The notes under the pieces are model-generated. The model ran no database searches and was not told the DNA's origin. It was given only the letters and a program-made list of their open reading frames with translations. Of a stretch of 64,000 nucleotides of DNA, positions 44,182-51,833 are shown in pieces. A program made the translations under genes and the position numbers. Positions within the stretch are counted from its first letter, which is position 1, and every line of letters begins with the position of its first letter. The stretch lies in NCBI RefSeq assembly GCF_000317245.1, contig NZ_AJLJ01000496.1, positions 62,001 through 126,000 on the forward strand. The letters run 5' to 3'. The DNA comes from Fischerella muscicola SAG 1427-1 = PCC 73103. GTDB taxonomy: Bacteria > Cyanobacteriota > Cyanobacteriia > Cyanobacteriales > Nostocaceae.

Positions 44182-44397
44182 CTAAAATTTGGGTTGAGGA
44201 ATATATAATTGCATCAGTCCCAGCAACAACAATACAAAGCCAATTTGGACTAGTGAAGGAGCCAATATTAGCCCCATCGTGAAAAGCATTCCTCCACTAA
44301 ACACAATTGCAATGCGATAGACTTCCTCGCGTATTCTTACTCCCAGAACAATAGCACTTAAACCAATCATTAATAAGAATATATAGCTTGCCAGCAT
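44182..44397 (-). CDS. Small two- to three-span membrane protein
   Basis: A 71-residue hydrophobic protein with three likely membrane segments: about 3-20 (ASYIFLLMIGLSAIVLG), 29-46 (IAIVFSGGMLFTMGLIL) and 50-66 (VQIGFVLLLLGLMQLYI). The ATG at 44397 is preceded by AAAGGAG at good spacing, which strongly supports translation. I do not recognise the family. A palindrome identical in format to the ArsR operator lies 71-90 bp upstream, so this is the best candidate target of the neighbouring ArsR repressor. Confidence 0.7.
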   Translation of the reverse strand: MLASYIFLLMIGLSAIVLGVRIREEVYRIAIVFSGGMLFTMGLILAPSLVQIGFVLLLLGLMQLYIPQPKF

Positions 44398-44467
44398 ATT
44401 TATCTCCTTTTATAGAGCGTTGGCGATCCATCGCACTTACACAATAGCAGTATTTTGAATCTTAGAG

Positions 44468-44487
44468 ATATCGAACAATCTCGATAT
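44468..44487. promoter_or_regulatory. Probable ArsR operator 1 (ATATCGA-N6-TCGATAT)
   Basis: A 20-bp perfect inverted repeat with 7-bp arms and a 6-bp spacer. It lies upstream of the small membrane-protein gene and 42-61 bp past the stop of the ArsR gene. The same arms and spacing recur at 44844-44863. Confidence 0.75.
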
Positions 44488-44528
44488 AATAAAATAAAAA
44501 CAAATTACGGCTAAGTATAGCTTTTTAT

Positions 44529-44834
44529 TTATATATCAGTTGCAACATGACTCACAAACACAGAAAAAGCTTCTTCATTGCGACGATAGTAAGTACACTG
44601 TCCTACTCTGGTTGAGACAACTAATCCCGTATCTTCTAGCATGGACAAGTAATGGGAAATTGTAGACTGAGCCAAACCAGTTTTCTTCTGGATACTACCT
44701 ACACAGACTCCAACAGTGCGAGGATCTACGTCTTGACAAGGAAAATTTATCTCCGGTTCCTTTAACCAGTGCAGAATCTGTAACCTAGTCTCATTAGCCA
44801 GGACTTTAAAAATATCAGTATCTTTGCTATCCAT
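44529..44834 (-). CDS. ArsR-family transcriptional repressor
   Basis: A 101-residue winged-helix regulator: IFKVLANETRLQILHWLKE, then QKKTGLAQSTISHYLSMLEDTGLV as the recognition helix region and TYYRRNEEAF as the wing end. Two cysteines (FPCQD and VGVCVGS) flank the region between helices and could form a redox switch or metal site. It lacks the ELCVCDL site of ArsR/SmtB metal sensors. An operator-like palindrome overlaps its own promoter region (44844-44863) and another lies in front of the next gene downstream, so it probably represses itself and that gene. The inducer is unknown; a thiol-reactive or metal signal is plausible. Confidence 0.9.
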   Translation of the reverse strand: MDSKDTDIFKVLANETRLQILHWLKEPEINFPCQDVDPRTVGVCVGSIQKKTGLAQSTISHYLSMLEDTGLVVSTRVGQCTYYRRNEEAFSVFVSHVATDI

Positions 44835-44843
44835 AGTTCAATT

Positions 44844-44863
44844 ATATCGAGTTTTTTCGATAT
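44844..44863. promoter_or_regulatory. Probable ArsR operator 2 (ATATCGA-N6-TCGATAT)
   Basis: A 20-bp perfect inverted repeat ending 10 bp before the ArsR start codon, where a bound repressor would block initiation. The arms and 6-bp spacing are identical to 44468-44487; only the spacer bases differ. Confidence 0.8.
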
Positions 44864-44937
44864 ATCAATTTCATTTGATAGTTATTAAGTCAATAGTTAA
44901 TGTTAAACTACCTGGACTCTTGACAATTGAACAATTT

Positions 44938-45528
44938 CTAATTCACTACTTGACTACCATGACTGCGAGGGTCATCTTGACTACCCGATGATGGTACTGA
45001 TTTAACAACTTTGGAAACTTGTCCACTAGCTTGAGCATACGGCAGGGATGAACCAACCACCAAGGCTTCTAAATTACTGGCCATAATAGTGCGAGGTTGA
45101 TCGCCGATTGCTTGTGCAACGGGTTCTCCATTTTCACTTAAATACACAAAGTGGGGAATACCATCAACGCGATACTTTAACATTTCTGGTAGCCACTTGC
45201 TATTATCTACATTCAGCATCACAAAATTAACTTTTTCTGTATACTGCTTTTCCAATGTGGCGATCGCTGGCGCCATTTTCTGGCATACAGTACACCAGTC
45301 AGCATAAAATTCCACTAGTGATGGCTTGCCGTTTGTCAAAGCTACTTCTAAAGGAGTAGATTCTTCACCTAATTGAGTCAGAGAAACTGTGTTAGTCTGA
45401 GATTTCAACCCCAAAACTAGGGTGACGCTAAGAGCGATCGCCACTATTGCGACAAGAAAGTTTCTGATCCGTGTCCCGGTGTTTAATTCTGACTTAGCTG
45501 GAGATTTACCAGAAGTATTTATACTCAT
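44938..45528 (-). CDS. txlA: Membrane-anchored thioredoxin-like protein TxlA
   Basis: A 196-residue thioredoxin-fold protein with one N-terminal membrane anchor at about 23-42 (NFLVAIVAIALSVTLVLG). The active site is C79-T-V-C82 in EFYADWCTVCQKMAP, followed by FVMLNVDN and the cis-Pro segment VDGIPHFVYLS. This matches cyanobacterial TxlA and plant HCF164, which pass reducing power across the thylakoid for cytochrome b6f and c maturation. The C-terminal 40 residues are Ser/Gly-rich and unstructured. Confidence 0.9.
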   Translation of the reverse strand: MSINTSGKSPAKSELNTGTRIRNFLVAIVAIALSVTLVLGLKSQTNTVSLTQLGEESTPLEVALTNGKPSLVEFYADWCTVCQKMAPAIATLEKQYTEKVNFVMLNVDNSKWLPEMLKYRVDGIPHFVYLSENGEPVAQAIGDQPRTIMASNLEALVVGSSLPYAQASGQVSKVVKSVPSSGSQDDPRSHGSQVVN

Positions 45529-45648
45529 AACAAATTATTAAAACTTATTAAGTAGTGTTATTTTCAGTTTACCGCTTTATTTTAAAAGGCAAAGTCCAAT
45601 TCGGAATTCAAAATTATTCCCCAATCCTCAATCTCTATATCCATAACC

Positions 45649-46053
45649 GTGAAAAAACGAGTTACCCTCACCTTTCCTAAACGTGCCATCCAAATGCCAG
45701 TTACTTACCGACTAGCAAAAGAATTTAATGTGGCTGCGAATATTATCCGCGCTCAAGTAGCGCCAAATCAAATTGGCAAATTGGTAGTAGAACTTTCTGG
45801 AGATATAGATCAATTAGATGCTGCGATAGAGTGGATGCGATCGCAAAACATCAATGTATCTCATACCTTGGGAGAAATAGTCATAGACGAAGAGGTGTGT
45901 GTTCATTGTGGGTTATGTACAGGAGTTTGTCCTACCGAAGCCTTAACTCTGAACCCGGAAACCAGCAAACTCACATTTACGCGATCGCGCTGCATCGTCT
46001 GTGAACAGTGTATACCCACCTGTCCAGTACAAGCAATTTCCACAAATATTTAG
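45649..46053 (+). CDS. NIL domain plus 4Fe-4S ferredoxin protein
   Basis: A 134-residue protein beginning at a GTG. Residues 1-75 form an NIL domain (VTLTFPKRAIQMPVTYRLAKEF, LVVELSGDIDQLDAAIEWM). Residues about 82-134 form a two-cluster ferredoxin: CVHCGLCTGVCPTEAL and CIVCEQCIPTCPVQAIS each carry CxxCxxCxxxCP. NIL domains occur in methionine transport and sulfur-related proteins. NIL-ferredoxins are common in cyanobacteria and are thought to serve sulfur or homocysteine metabolism, though the exact partner is unknown. Confidence 0.9.
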   Translation: MKKRVTLTFPKRAIQMPVTYRLAKEFNVAANIIRAQVAPNQIGKLVVELSGDIDQLDAAIEWMRSQNINVSHTLGEIVIDEEVCVHCGLCTGVCPTEALTLNPETSKLTFTRSRCIVCEQCIPTCPVQAISTNI

Positions 46054-46084
46054 TTAGTGGTCAATTGTCATTGGGTATTGGGTA

Positions 46085-47185
46085 CTATTCTCCTCCTTGT
46101 TTCTCCACGCTCCCCACACTCCCCATTCTCCCTTGTTCCAACCTAAACACATCTGCAATCACACCACTATCACCCACGAGTCTATTTTTGGCTGGAGAAT
46201 CGTAAACTACCAGTAGCGAAGGTGTTCCGCTTATATCTTCAAACAAAGTTATTCCTTCTGCATGATCATCTTGCTTACCAAAGGGAATATCTTGTACATA
46301 TTCAGGGTAGTGTAGGATATCATCTGGCAAATTAACACCAGCTTGCAAACGATAAACTTGCACCGGGCCATCTAAATCCATCGTCGGCCCCGCTAGAATC
46401 AGTAAATCTTCGCCAGCTAAATGTAGATCTCTTATTCCCAAACCATTTAAAAATACAAAATGCTTCTTATAGCATTGATCTTCTTGTGCTATTGGCTTGA
46501 GAGTTAATTCCCCTGCTTGAGAAAGTTCTACCTGTATTTCCAAGATTACAGCCCAACCCCGTAATACTGGGCCGCGTAAACCCAGAAAAATTCGATTTTG
46601 ATAAACTGCAATACCTTCTATATCAAAGCCATTATCTTTACCAGGAATTTTAGCAGTGACAAAAAAACCTAGATGAGGATCATTTTTCAAAACTTCCATC
46701 AAGACATTTTCAGACTCAGTTAATTGCAACTTAGCAGCAGTTAACTGTACTTTTGGATCTTTTGGATGGGGGCAAGATTTTTGTAATTCTCCTTTGACTA
46801 GGGGAATGCGTGCTAAAATGTACCGATTCGGTTCCGATTCAATTTTCGCTAATCTCTGAATATTTTTAATATGTGATTTATCTGGTTTGGGTTTTTTGCG
46901 TTTCCAGCTATGGGAACCAACAATCCAGAGATAATCGTCACTATACTCAATACCCTCAATATCAATTTCTTCGTCTTCTGGTGCAGGTAAATCAATAAAC
47001 TCTGCTACACGAAACTGTTTATGCTCACCAAAATTATTAGCATCAATATAAGACAGACGTTCAATAGTTGAAGTCTCATCTGAACCAAGCCATAAATGCT
47101 TTTCAGGTGTTAGCATTACAGCCGATACGTCTTCTCGGTGTTCTTTAAAGCTATCGGTAAATGTGAGTAAAACCTTATTTAACAA
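46085..47185 (-). CDS. DUF3616 domain-containing protein
   Basis: A 366-residue cytoplasmic protein, probably a beta-propeller of the DUF3616 family: EDVSAVMLTPEKHLWLGSDE, EGIEYSDDYLWIVGSHSWKR, NGFDIEGIAVYQNRIFLGLRGPVL and DDHAEGITLFEDIS. It starts with a TTG, since no ATG is in frame nearby. The last about 13 residues (GSVGSVEKQGGE) are encoded by a CT-rich repeat at 46086-46140. The natural end is probably the preceding DVFRLEQGR. The function is unknown. Confidence 0.78.
   Translation of the reverse strand: MLNKVLLTFTDSFKEHREDVSAVMLTPEKHLWLGSDETSTIERLSYIDANNFGEHKQFRVAEFIDLPAPEDEEIDIEGIEYSDDYLWIVGSHSWKRKKPKPDKSHIKNIQRLAKIESEPNRYILARIPLVKGELQKSCPHPKDPKVQLTAAKLQLTESENVLMEVLKNDPHLGFFVTAKIPGKDNGFDIEGIAVYQNRIFLGLRGPVLRGWAVILEIQVELSQAGELTLKPIAQEDQCYKKHFVFLNGLGIRDLHLAGEDLLILAGPTMDLDGPVQVYRLQAGVNLPDDILHYPEYVQDIPFGKQDDHAEGITLFEDISGTPSLLVVYDSPAKNRLVGDSGVIADVFRLEQGRMGSVGSVEKQGGE
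46086..46140. repeat. CT-rich dispersed repeat at the DUF3616 gene end
   Basis: A pyrimidine-rich tract (ctcctccttgtttctccacg, ctccccacactccccattctc). It supplies the last codons and the stop of the DUF3616 protein. It is of the same type as 5718-5768. Confidence 0.6.
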
Positions 47186-47625
47186 AATAAATTTTTCCTG
47201 TGATTTGTTTACGTGTTGTCTATTTTATCACTGCCCAAATTAAAGTATAATATTATACTATTTTTCTTTTTGATTTTTATATAAGTATTAAATAATTCAT
47301 TAGTTGCTTAATTAAAATGCTTAAAAAAATCAGCAAAATGATAGATTGAGGCATCAGACAATATTTTCAAATAACGATCATTTTTGAAAAATTATTATAT
47401 TTTGTCATAACAATATGATATTTAATTACAAATAACCTACATGATTTTTTAACTAATGCTATGATTCAATAAGTACATGTAACATGGCGCTCCTAAATAA
47501 GTTGTGTATTTCCTTATAGGTGGCATAGGTGGCAGATTTTGCCTAATGTGATTAGTTCCCTAAATAATTTTCACCAACCAAATAGGACTGCGATCAAAAT
47601 AGCTAGAGAAGGTGTATAAATTACT
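47186..47625. other. Divergent intergenic region (440 bp)
   Basis: Between the divergent DUF3616 and CHAD genes, so it should hold both promoters. It is very AT-rich. I see no clear operator palindrome, RNA gene or coding remnant. Confidence 0.4.
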
Positions 47626-48594
47626 ATGACGTTGGCTGCAAAACCGACAGTTGAAAATCTTGGACACTACGCTTACTCCGCAATCAAAAAACACTTTAAA
47701 AAAACTTTAAAATGGGAAACAGAAGTTAAAAAAGATAAAGATCCAGAAGCATTACATCAAATGCGAGTAGGAATGCGTCGCTTACGTACAGTTATTAGTA
47801 GGTTTGCGATCGCCATCAATCTCCCAAAGGTTGTAAGTGATAAAAATGTCGGTAAGATAGCACGTCGTCTTGGTAATCTTCGAGACTTAGATGTATTAAA
47901 AGAAACTCTAGAAAATCTTTCTGAACCACAATTACCTAAAAAAGAACGGCAATCTCTACAAACAGCTTTAGATGCTTTAGAGAAACAACGGGAAAATGCA
48001 CTTGTAGATGTGCAAACAATGTTGAAAGATGAACGTTATAAATCAATCAAACAAGCCTTAAAAAACTGGTTAGATGAACCAAATTATCAACCACTAGCAT
48101 GTTTACCTATGCAGGAAGTTTTACCAGATTTACTTTTGCCAGAGGTGAGTAATTTCTTATTGCATCCAGGTTGGTTAGTCGGAACTCAAATTGAAGGATC
48201 TCAACTGGTAGTATTACACGATTGGGAAACCGAAAAAATAGAAAAAGAATTAGCAACAAACGGCAAGACTCTTCACAGTTTACGGAAACAAGCCAAGCGC
48301 ATACGTTACCAAATGGAATTATTTACCGACTTCTACGGCGAAACTTACACAGCTTATGTTGCTGAACTTAAAAGCATCCAAGATATTTTGGGTTCTATGC
48401 AGGATAGTGTAATCATGGCTGAGTGGCTAGAGAATATCTTTAAATCAGAAATTGATACTCAGATTCCCACAGTTGCTAGCATTTTAGCAGAAAATCGTTA
48501 CCAAATGTGGCAGCAATGGCAACCATTACAAGAACGGTATTTACAAGGGAAAACTAAACAGGATTTACATTTAACAGTACTTTATCCTGCTTAG
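47626..48594 (+). CDS. CHAD domain-containing protein
   Basis: A 322-residue helical protein made of one CHAD domain. It shows the conserved His/Arg/Lys pattern: EALHQMRVGMRRLRTVI, LGNLRDLDVLKETL, LHSLRKQAKRIRYQMELF and LKSIQDILGSMQDSVIMAEW. CHAD domains bind polyphosphate through these basic residues and often pair with CYTH/triphosphate tunnel enzymes. No such partner is adjacent here. Association with polyphosphate granules is likely from the family. Confidence 0.92.
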   Translation: MTLAAKPTVENLGHYAYSAIKKHFKKTLKWETEVKKDKDPEALHQMRVGMRRLRTVISRFAIAINLPKVVSDKNVGKIARRLGNLRDLDVLKETLENLSEPQLPKKERQSLQTALDALEKQRENALVDVQTMLKDERYKSIKQALKNWLDEPNYQPLACLPMQEVLPDLLLPEVSNFLLHPGWLVGTQIEGSQLVVLHDWETEKIEKELATNGKTLHSLRKQAKRIRYQMELFTDFYGETYTAYVAELKSIQDILGSMQDSVIMAEWLENIFKSEIDTQIPTVASILAENRYQMWQQWQPLQERYLQGKTKQDLHLTVLYPA

Positions 48595-48648
48595 ATTAAT
48601 TCATTTAGGACTTACGCAGGTGTAACACACAATTCTCATTTGTTGTTT

Positions 48649-48674
48649 GTAGTAAGGACTTTAGTCCTCACTAC
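48649..48674. repeat. Hairpin GTAGTAAGGACT-TT-AGTCCTCACTAC
   Basis: A 12-bp stem with one G-U pair and a 2-nt loop, 55 bp after the CHAD gene stop. It may stop transcription, and its perfection suggests a dispersed palindromic element. Confidence 0.6.
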
Positions 48675-48695
48675 AGTCAGAAAAACAGATTTATA

Positions 48696-48821
48696 AATCG
48701 CAAAATATAGATTTGCGGCTCGAAAATGTATTTTTGCGAGTTGCAAAAGTTAGTTTACGAGTCGCAAAAGTTAGTTTGCGAGTTGCAAAAGTTAGTTTGC
48801 GAGTCGCAGAAGTTGATTTAT
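48696..48821 (+). repeat. Six tandem 21-bp units (two degenerate)
   Basis: Units start at 48696, 48717, 48738, 48759, 48780 and 48801, with consensus gagt(c/t)gcaaaagttagtttgc. The first two and the last are diverged, while the three middle units are nearly identical. The 21-bp period equals seven codons, so both strands keep open heptapeptide frames. Confidence 0.9.
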
Positions 48822-48978
48822 GAAGCGATCGCTCTGACTGTTGAAATATTAGCTTTTGCCCACAAACAGAGAATACTGCTAGAGCATATCCGCGATGTAC
48901 TGGGCAAAAACGTATTGTAGAATCACAATTAGAGTAATGTAGAGTAACAAAAATGTACTCTTTTAACAGAGTCTTAAA

Positions 48979-49542
48979 ATGGTACAAACTCCTGCTAAAC
49001 CCCTGACACTAGAAGAGTTTCTACAGTTACCAGAGACAGAACCCCCTAGTGAGTACATTGATGGGCTGATCATCCAGAAACCAATGCCACAAGGAGAACA
49101 CAGTGTCATTCAAACTGAATTAGCGCCTGCAATTAACTTAGTCGTCAAACCCAAACAAATTGCACGAGCTCTCACAGAACTGCGCTGTACTTTTGGTGGA
49201 CGTTCAACTGTACCTGATATTGCTGTGTTTCTGTGGGGGAGAATTCCACGCAAGGAAAATGGTGGAATCGCTAATGTTTTTTCAATTGCTCCAGATTGGA
49301 CAATCGAAATTCTCTCACCTGATCAGAGCCAAACTAAAGTTACCAAAAATATTCTGCACTGCCTCAAGCATGGGACTCAGATGGGATGGCTGATTGATCC
49401 AGATGAACAATCTGTGTTTGTTTATCTACCGGATCAAGCGACTACTGTCTATGATGAACCGGAGACACGATTGCCAGTGCCAGAATTTGCTAAAGATTTT
49501 AACCTCACAGTAGAAGGTCTGTTTAGTTGGTTGATGGAGTGA
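48979..49542 (+). CDS. Uma2 family endonuclease-like protein
   Basis: A 187-residue Uma2 (DUF820) protein: LTLEEFLQLPETEPPSEYIDG, LRCTFGGRSTVPDIAVFLW (active-site Asp), PDWTIEILSPDQSQTK (the E-x strand) and MGWLIDPDEQSVFVYL. It belongs to the short Uma2 subgroup and differs from the two at 31.3-32.7 kb. Its role is unknown. A PIN toxin-antitoxin pair converges on it from the right. Confidence 0.83.
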   Translation: MVQTPAKPLTLEEFLQLPETEPPSEYIDGLIIQKPMPQGEHSVIQTELAPAINLVVKPKQIARALTELRCTFGGRSTVPDIAVFLWGRIPRKENGGIANVFSIAPDWTIEILSPDQSQTKVTKNILHCLKHGTQMGWLIDPDEQSVFVYLPDQATTVYDEPETRLPVPEFAKDFNLTVEGLFSWLME

Positions 49543-49656
49543 ATTTAGGTCAAATCATAAAGCAAACAAAATATAGAAAAGAAGTTTTCCTTGTTGAAGT
49601 GAAATCAATAACGACTGAACTAAATGCCAGCGATCGCCAGTGAAGTTGTGCGGCGA

Positions 49657-50109
49657 TCAACTTTGAGTAATGTTTTGCCACAACTTGGCTGCTACAAACC
49701 TCGACAGGTGTCCCACATTAGTTGTAGCAATGACAACATCTGGAATTGCTATAGTCATTGCTTGAGCCACCAGAATCATATCACCGTCAATAGTTTTGTC
49801 ACTTGCTGTTGGCTGTCCTTGCTGACGAGCTTGCGCCCAAAGCTGCGCTGCTTGACGCATTGCATTCGTTGAAATCGGTAAATACTCAAGAAACTTAGCT
49901 AAATCATCTAGACGAGCAATACCCTTCGTCTTATTTGCTCGTAATAACTCACGTCGAACCTCATAGTCTGCAATCTCTGGAATAATAGCGCGGCTCCCTG
50001 ATTTAATGTGAGCTTGAAGCCATTGAGCACAAGCAACACTCTCAGCAGAAAGCTTTGGATTGGTGACTAGACCAAGCGGCCCTGTATCCAACACGATGAC
50101 TCGACTCAC
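49657..50109 (-). CDS. PIN-domain toxin (VapC-like)
   Basis: A 150-residue PIN-domain protein. The acidic residues expected for an RNase active site are present: D in VIVLDTGPLG, E in IIPEIADYEVRRELL, and D in TIDGDMILVAQAM, with a later TTNVGHLSRF. The start is the GTG at 50109, whose bases overlap the upstream gene's TGA in a GTGA junction. That is typical of translationally coupled antitoxin-toxin pairs. The likely target is tRNA or mRNA, from the family only. Confidence 0.85.
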   Translation of the reverse strand: MSRVIVLDTGPLGLVTNPKLSAESVACAQWLQAHIKSGSRAIIPEIADYEVRRELLRANKTKGIARLDDLAKFLEYLPISTNAMRQAAQLWAQARQQGQPTASDKTIDGDMILVAQAMTIAIPDVVIATTNVGHLSRFVAAKLWQNITQS

Positions 50110-50390
50110 CAAGTTATACCTTTCATTTCAAGTGGAAATAACTTGCGCTCAGACAACCGATCATCATCTAAAGCATGAATCAAATACTGACCTGTTTGTT
50201 TCTGTTCCTCTGCATCCTCATCATCAATCCAAGCCTGAAGTAAGTTAACCGCTTCAGCTTGTTTTTGCTTCAACAAAATAGAATTTGTCAAAAGCTGCAA
50301 TGCTAATGCTTCTACGGAAAGTCCGTTCTGATTGGCTTGCTGTAAGAGATACTGCTCTAACTCTGGTGACAGGTTAAGGGTTAGTGTCAT
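50106..50390 (-). CDS. Antitoxin partner of the PIN toxin
   Basis: A 94-residue protein from the ATG at 50390. It begins with a ribbon-helix-helix-like stretch (TLTLNLSPELEQYLLQQANQNG) followed by SVEALALQLL. An acidic middle (WIDDEDAEEQKQ) and a C-terminal tail (LDDDRLSERKLFPLEMKG) would wrap the toxin. Gene order (antitoxin first, four-base overlap) supports the pairing. It is not a textbook VapB, so the family name is left open. Confidence 0.78.
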   Translation of the reverse strand: MTLTLNLSPELEQYLLQQANQNGLSVEALALQLLTNSILLKQKQAEAVNLLQAWIDDEDAEEQKQTGQYLIHALDDDRLSERKLFPLEMKGITW

Positions 50391-50538
50391 AAGTCTTCTG
50401 AGGATACACCCTATATTGTAACTCTGTGAAGTCACAGATCAGGCTGCTGTCCTCACCAAGAAGTCAAGCCACCAACGGTTTTTTTAACAAAAACCCAGAT
50501 TTTTCGCTTGTGATGAAAAATCATTCACATAACACCCC

Positions 50539-51744
50539 TCACACCCTCTCTTTCGCTGGTGGCGTAATACCCCGATCGCTTAATCCTTGTGAAAGTTCAT
50601 TTAAAAATTCCAAATCTTCTCCCGGTAAACACTGAAGAGGATTTTCTGTTTTCTCCAGAAAACTAAAAGCTTGCCGAAATTGACTTGGGGTTGCGTCAAT
50701 CGGTGAGTCGAGGTGACAAGGAATAATCCGCAAAAAATCCCAACTCGCCACCTGGTTAGCCCATTTGATAGTTACCTCTGGATCTCGATTCAGAATCAGA
50801 GTTTGCAGAATTGGCGCTACAAACAAGCGTCCATCACCGCGTAGAGTATGAAAAGATTGTTCCCAATTGTTCCACTTAAAAGGAAACAAACCAAAATAGG
50901 CTTTCTTGGAACGATCTGGCGCCCCCAATGCATGACGCAAAACTTGTCCCGTGCCAACTACTTCTAGCGCACTTGGTCGGAAGTAAAAAGCAAATAATAC
51001 AATTCTTTGCCATCCCTTACGACGGTTAGCTTCAGTGTCAAAAACTCTGTGGAAAGCGTCGTCTTTGGCATGAAACAATAAAGGACAAGGATCAAGTTGA
51101 ACTATTGGTGGTGGTTCAGCAGGGATAGACAGGACTATATCTGTAACTAACAATGTCCGCGATCGCTTGTGGAAAAATGCAACTTCCGCAAATCGTCCTG
51201 GCCCCAATTCAATTGGGCCAAGAATTGCATAATCAAACTCATTACCAAAGGGTACATCACTACTATTAGCTGGCAGTACATGAGTACGTCCCAAAGGTAA
51301 ACCTAGCCAACTCAGGGGTAAATTGAGAGGAAAACTCCACTGCTTCGGGGCTACAAACACTTGTGCTTGGGGAAAGCGTCTAGCAAAAGGGCCGACAAAG
51401 ACTTTATGTTCTAACCCAGAAATAGTCGGCAGGATAATATATTTAACATCCCCGTGTTCTGCAACTAATTCTTCAACTAAGCGTATACATTCTGGAGTTG
51501 GTGCGATCGGTGCATAAACGAGAAGTCCACCTGCTTCTAGTTTCACAACAGTCATGCGAATTGGCACAACAACATAGAAAATGCCTTGTATCTGGTCAAA
51601 AGTCCAGATCGTATCCTTAACTACTTCTTGGCAGAGTGTGCGTCGTTTGCCAAATGGATATAGTGGTAGAACAGGCCAAAAAGCCCAAGACCAATCTTTT
51701 AAAGAAATACCATCCTGTTGTATCTGCATATTTTGCACCTTCAT
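50539..51744 (-). CDS. DUF4336 domain-containing protein
   Basis: A 401-residue protein from the ATG at 51744. The family resembles a metallo-beta-lactamase fold that has lost part of its metal site: VVPIRMTVVKLEAGGLLVYAP, VKYIILPTISGLEHKVFVGPF, FFHKRSRTLLVTDIVLSIP. The FLRIIPCHLDSPID segment near 345 retains a Cys-His. In plants and cyanobacteria these proteins are conserved but unstudied. It is predicted cytoplasmic and lies 89 bp downstream of a conserved unknown gene. Confidence 0.82.
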   Translation of the reverse strand: MKVQNMQIQQDGISLKDWSWAFWPVLPLYPFGKRRTLCQEVVKDTIWTFDQIQGIFYVVVPIRMTVVKLEAGGLLVYAPIAPTPECIRLVEELVAEHGDVKYIILPTISGLEHKVFVGPFARRFPQAQVFVAPKQWSFPLNLPLSWLGLPLGRTHVLPANSSDVPFGNEFDYAILGPIELGPGRFAEVAFFHKRSRTLLVTDIVLSIPAEPPPIVQLDPCPLLFHAKDDAFHRVFDTEANRRKGWQRIVLFAFYFRPSALEVVGTGQVLRHALGAPDRSKKAYFGLFPFKWNNWEQSFHTLRGDGRLFVAPILQTLILNRDPEVTIKWANQVASWDFLRIIPCHLDSPIDATPSQFRQAFSFLEKTENPLQCLPGEDLEFLNELSQGLSDRGITPPAKERV

Positions 51745-51833
51745 CGTGGTTCTTTCCACGACTCGATCCTCCCAAATCCCCGATATTTAAATGATTTTTA
51801 TCTGCCTGTAAACAGGGTCATAACTTTAGTTTC

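Larger units (their letters stand above)
48595..48978. other. Intergenic region (384 bp) with repeats
   Basis: It holds a hairpin at 48649-48674 and six 21-bp tandem units at 48696-48821. Open frames across the tandem units on both strands read heptapeptide repeats. The plus-strand version (48726-48920) could encode a 64-residue amphipathic peptide, but I treat it as repeat-derived. Confidence 0.45.

Noticed and set aside
48691..48987. Minus-strand frame of 98 codons over the 21-bp repeats
   Set aside because: It is antisense to the Uma2 start and made largely of the repeat-derived FATRKLT heptapeptide. There is no independent support.
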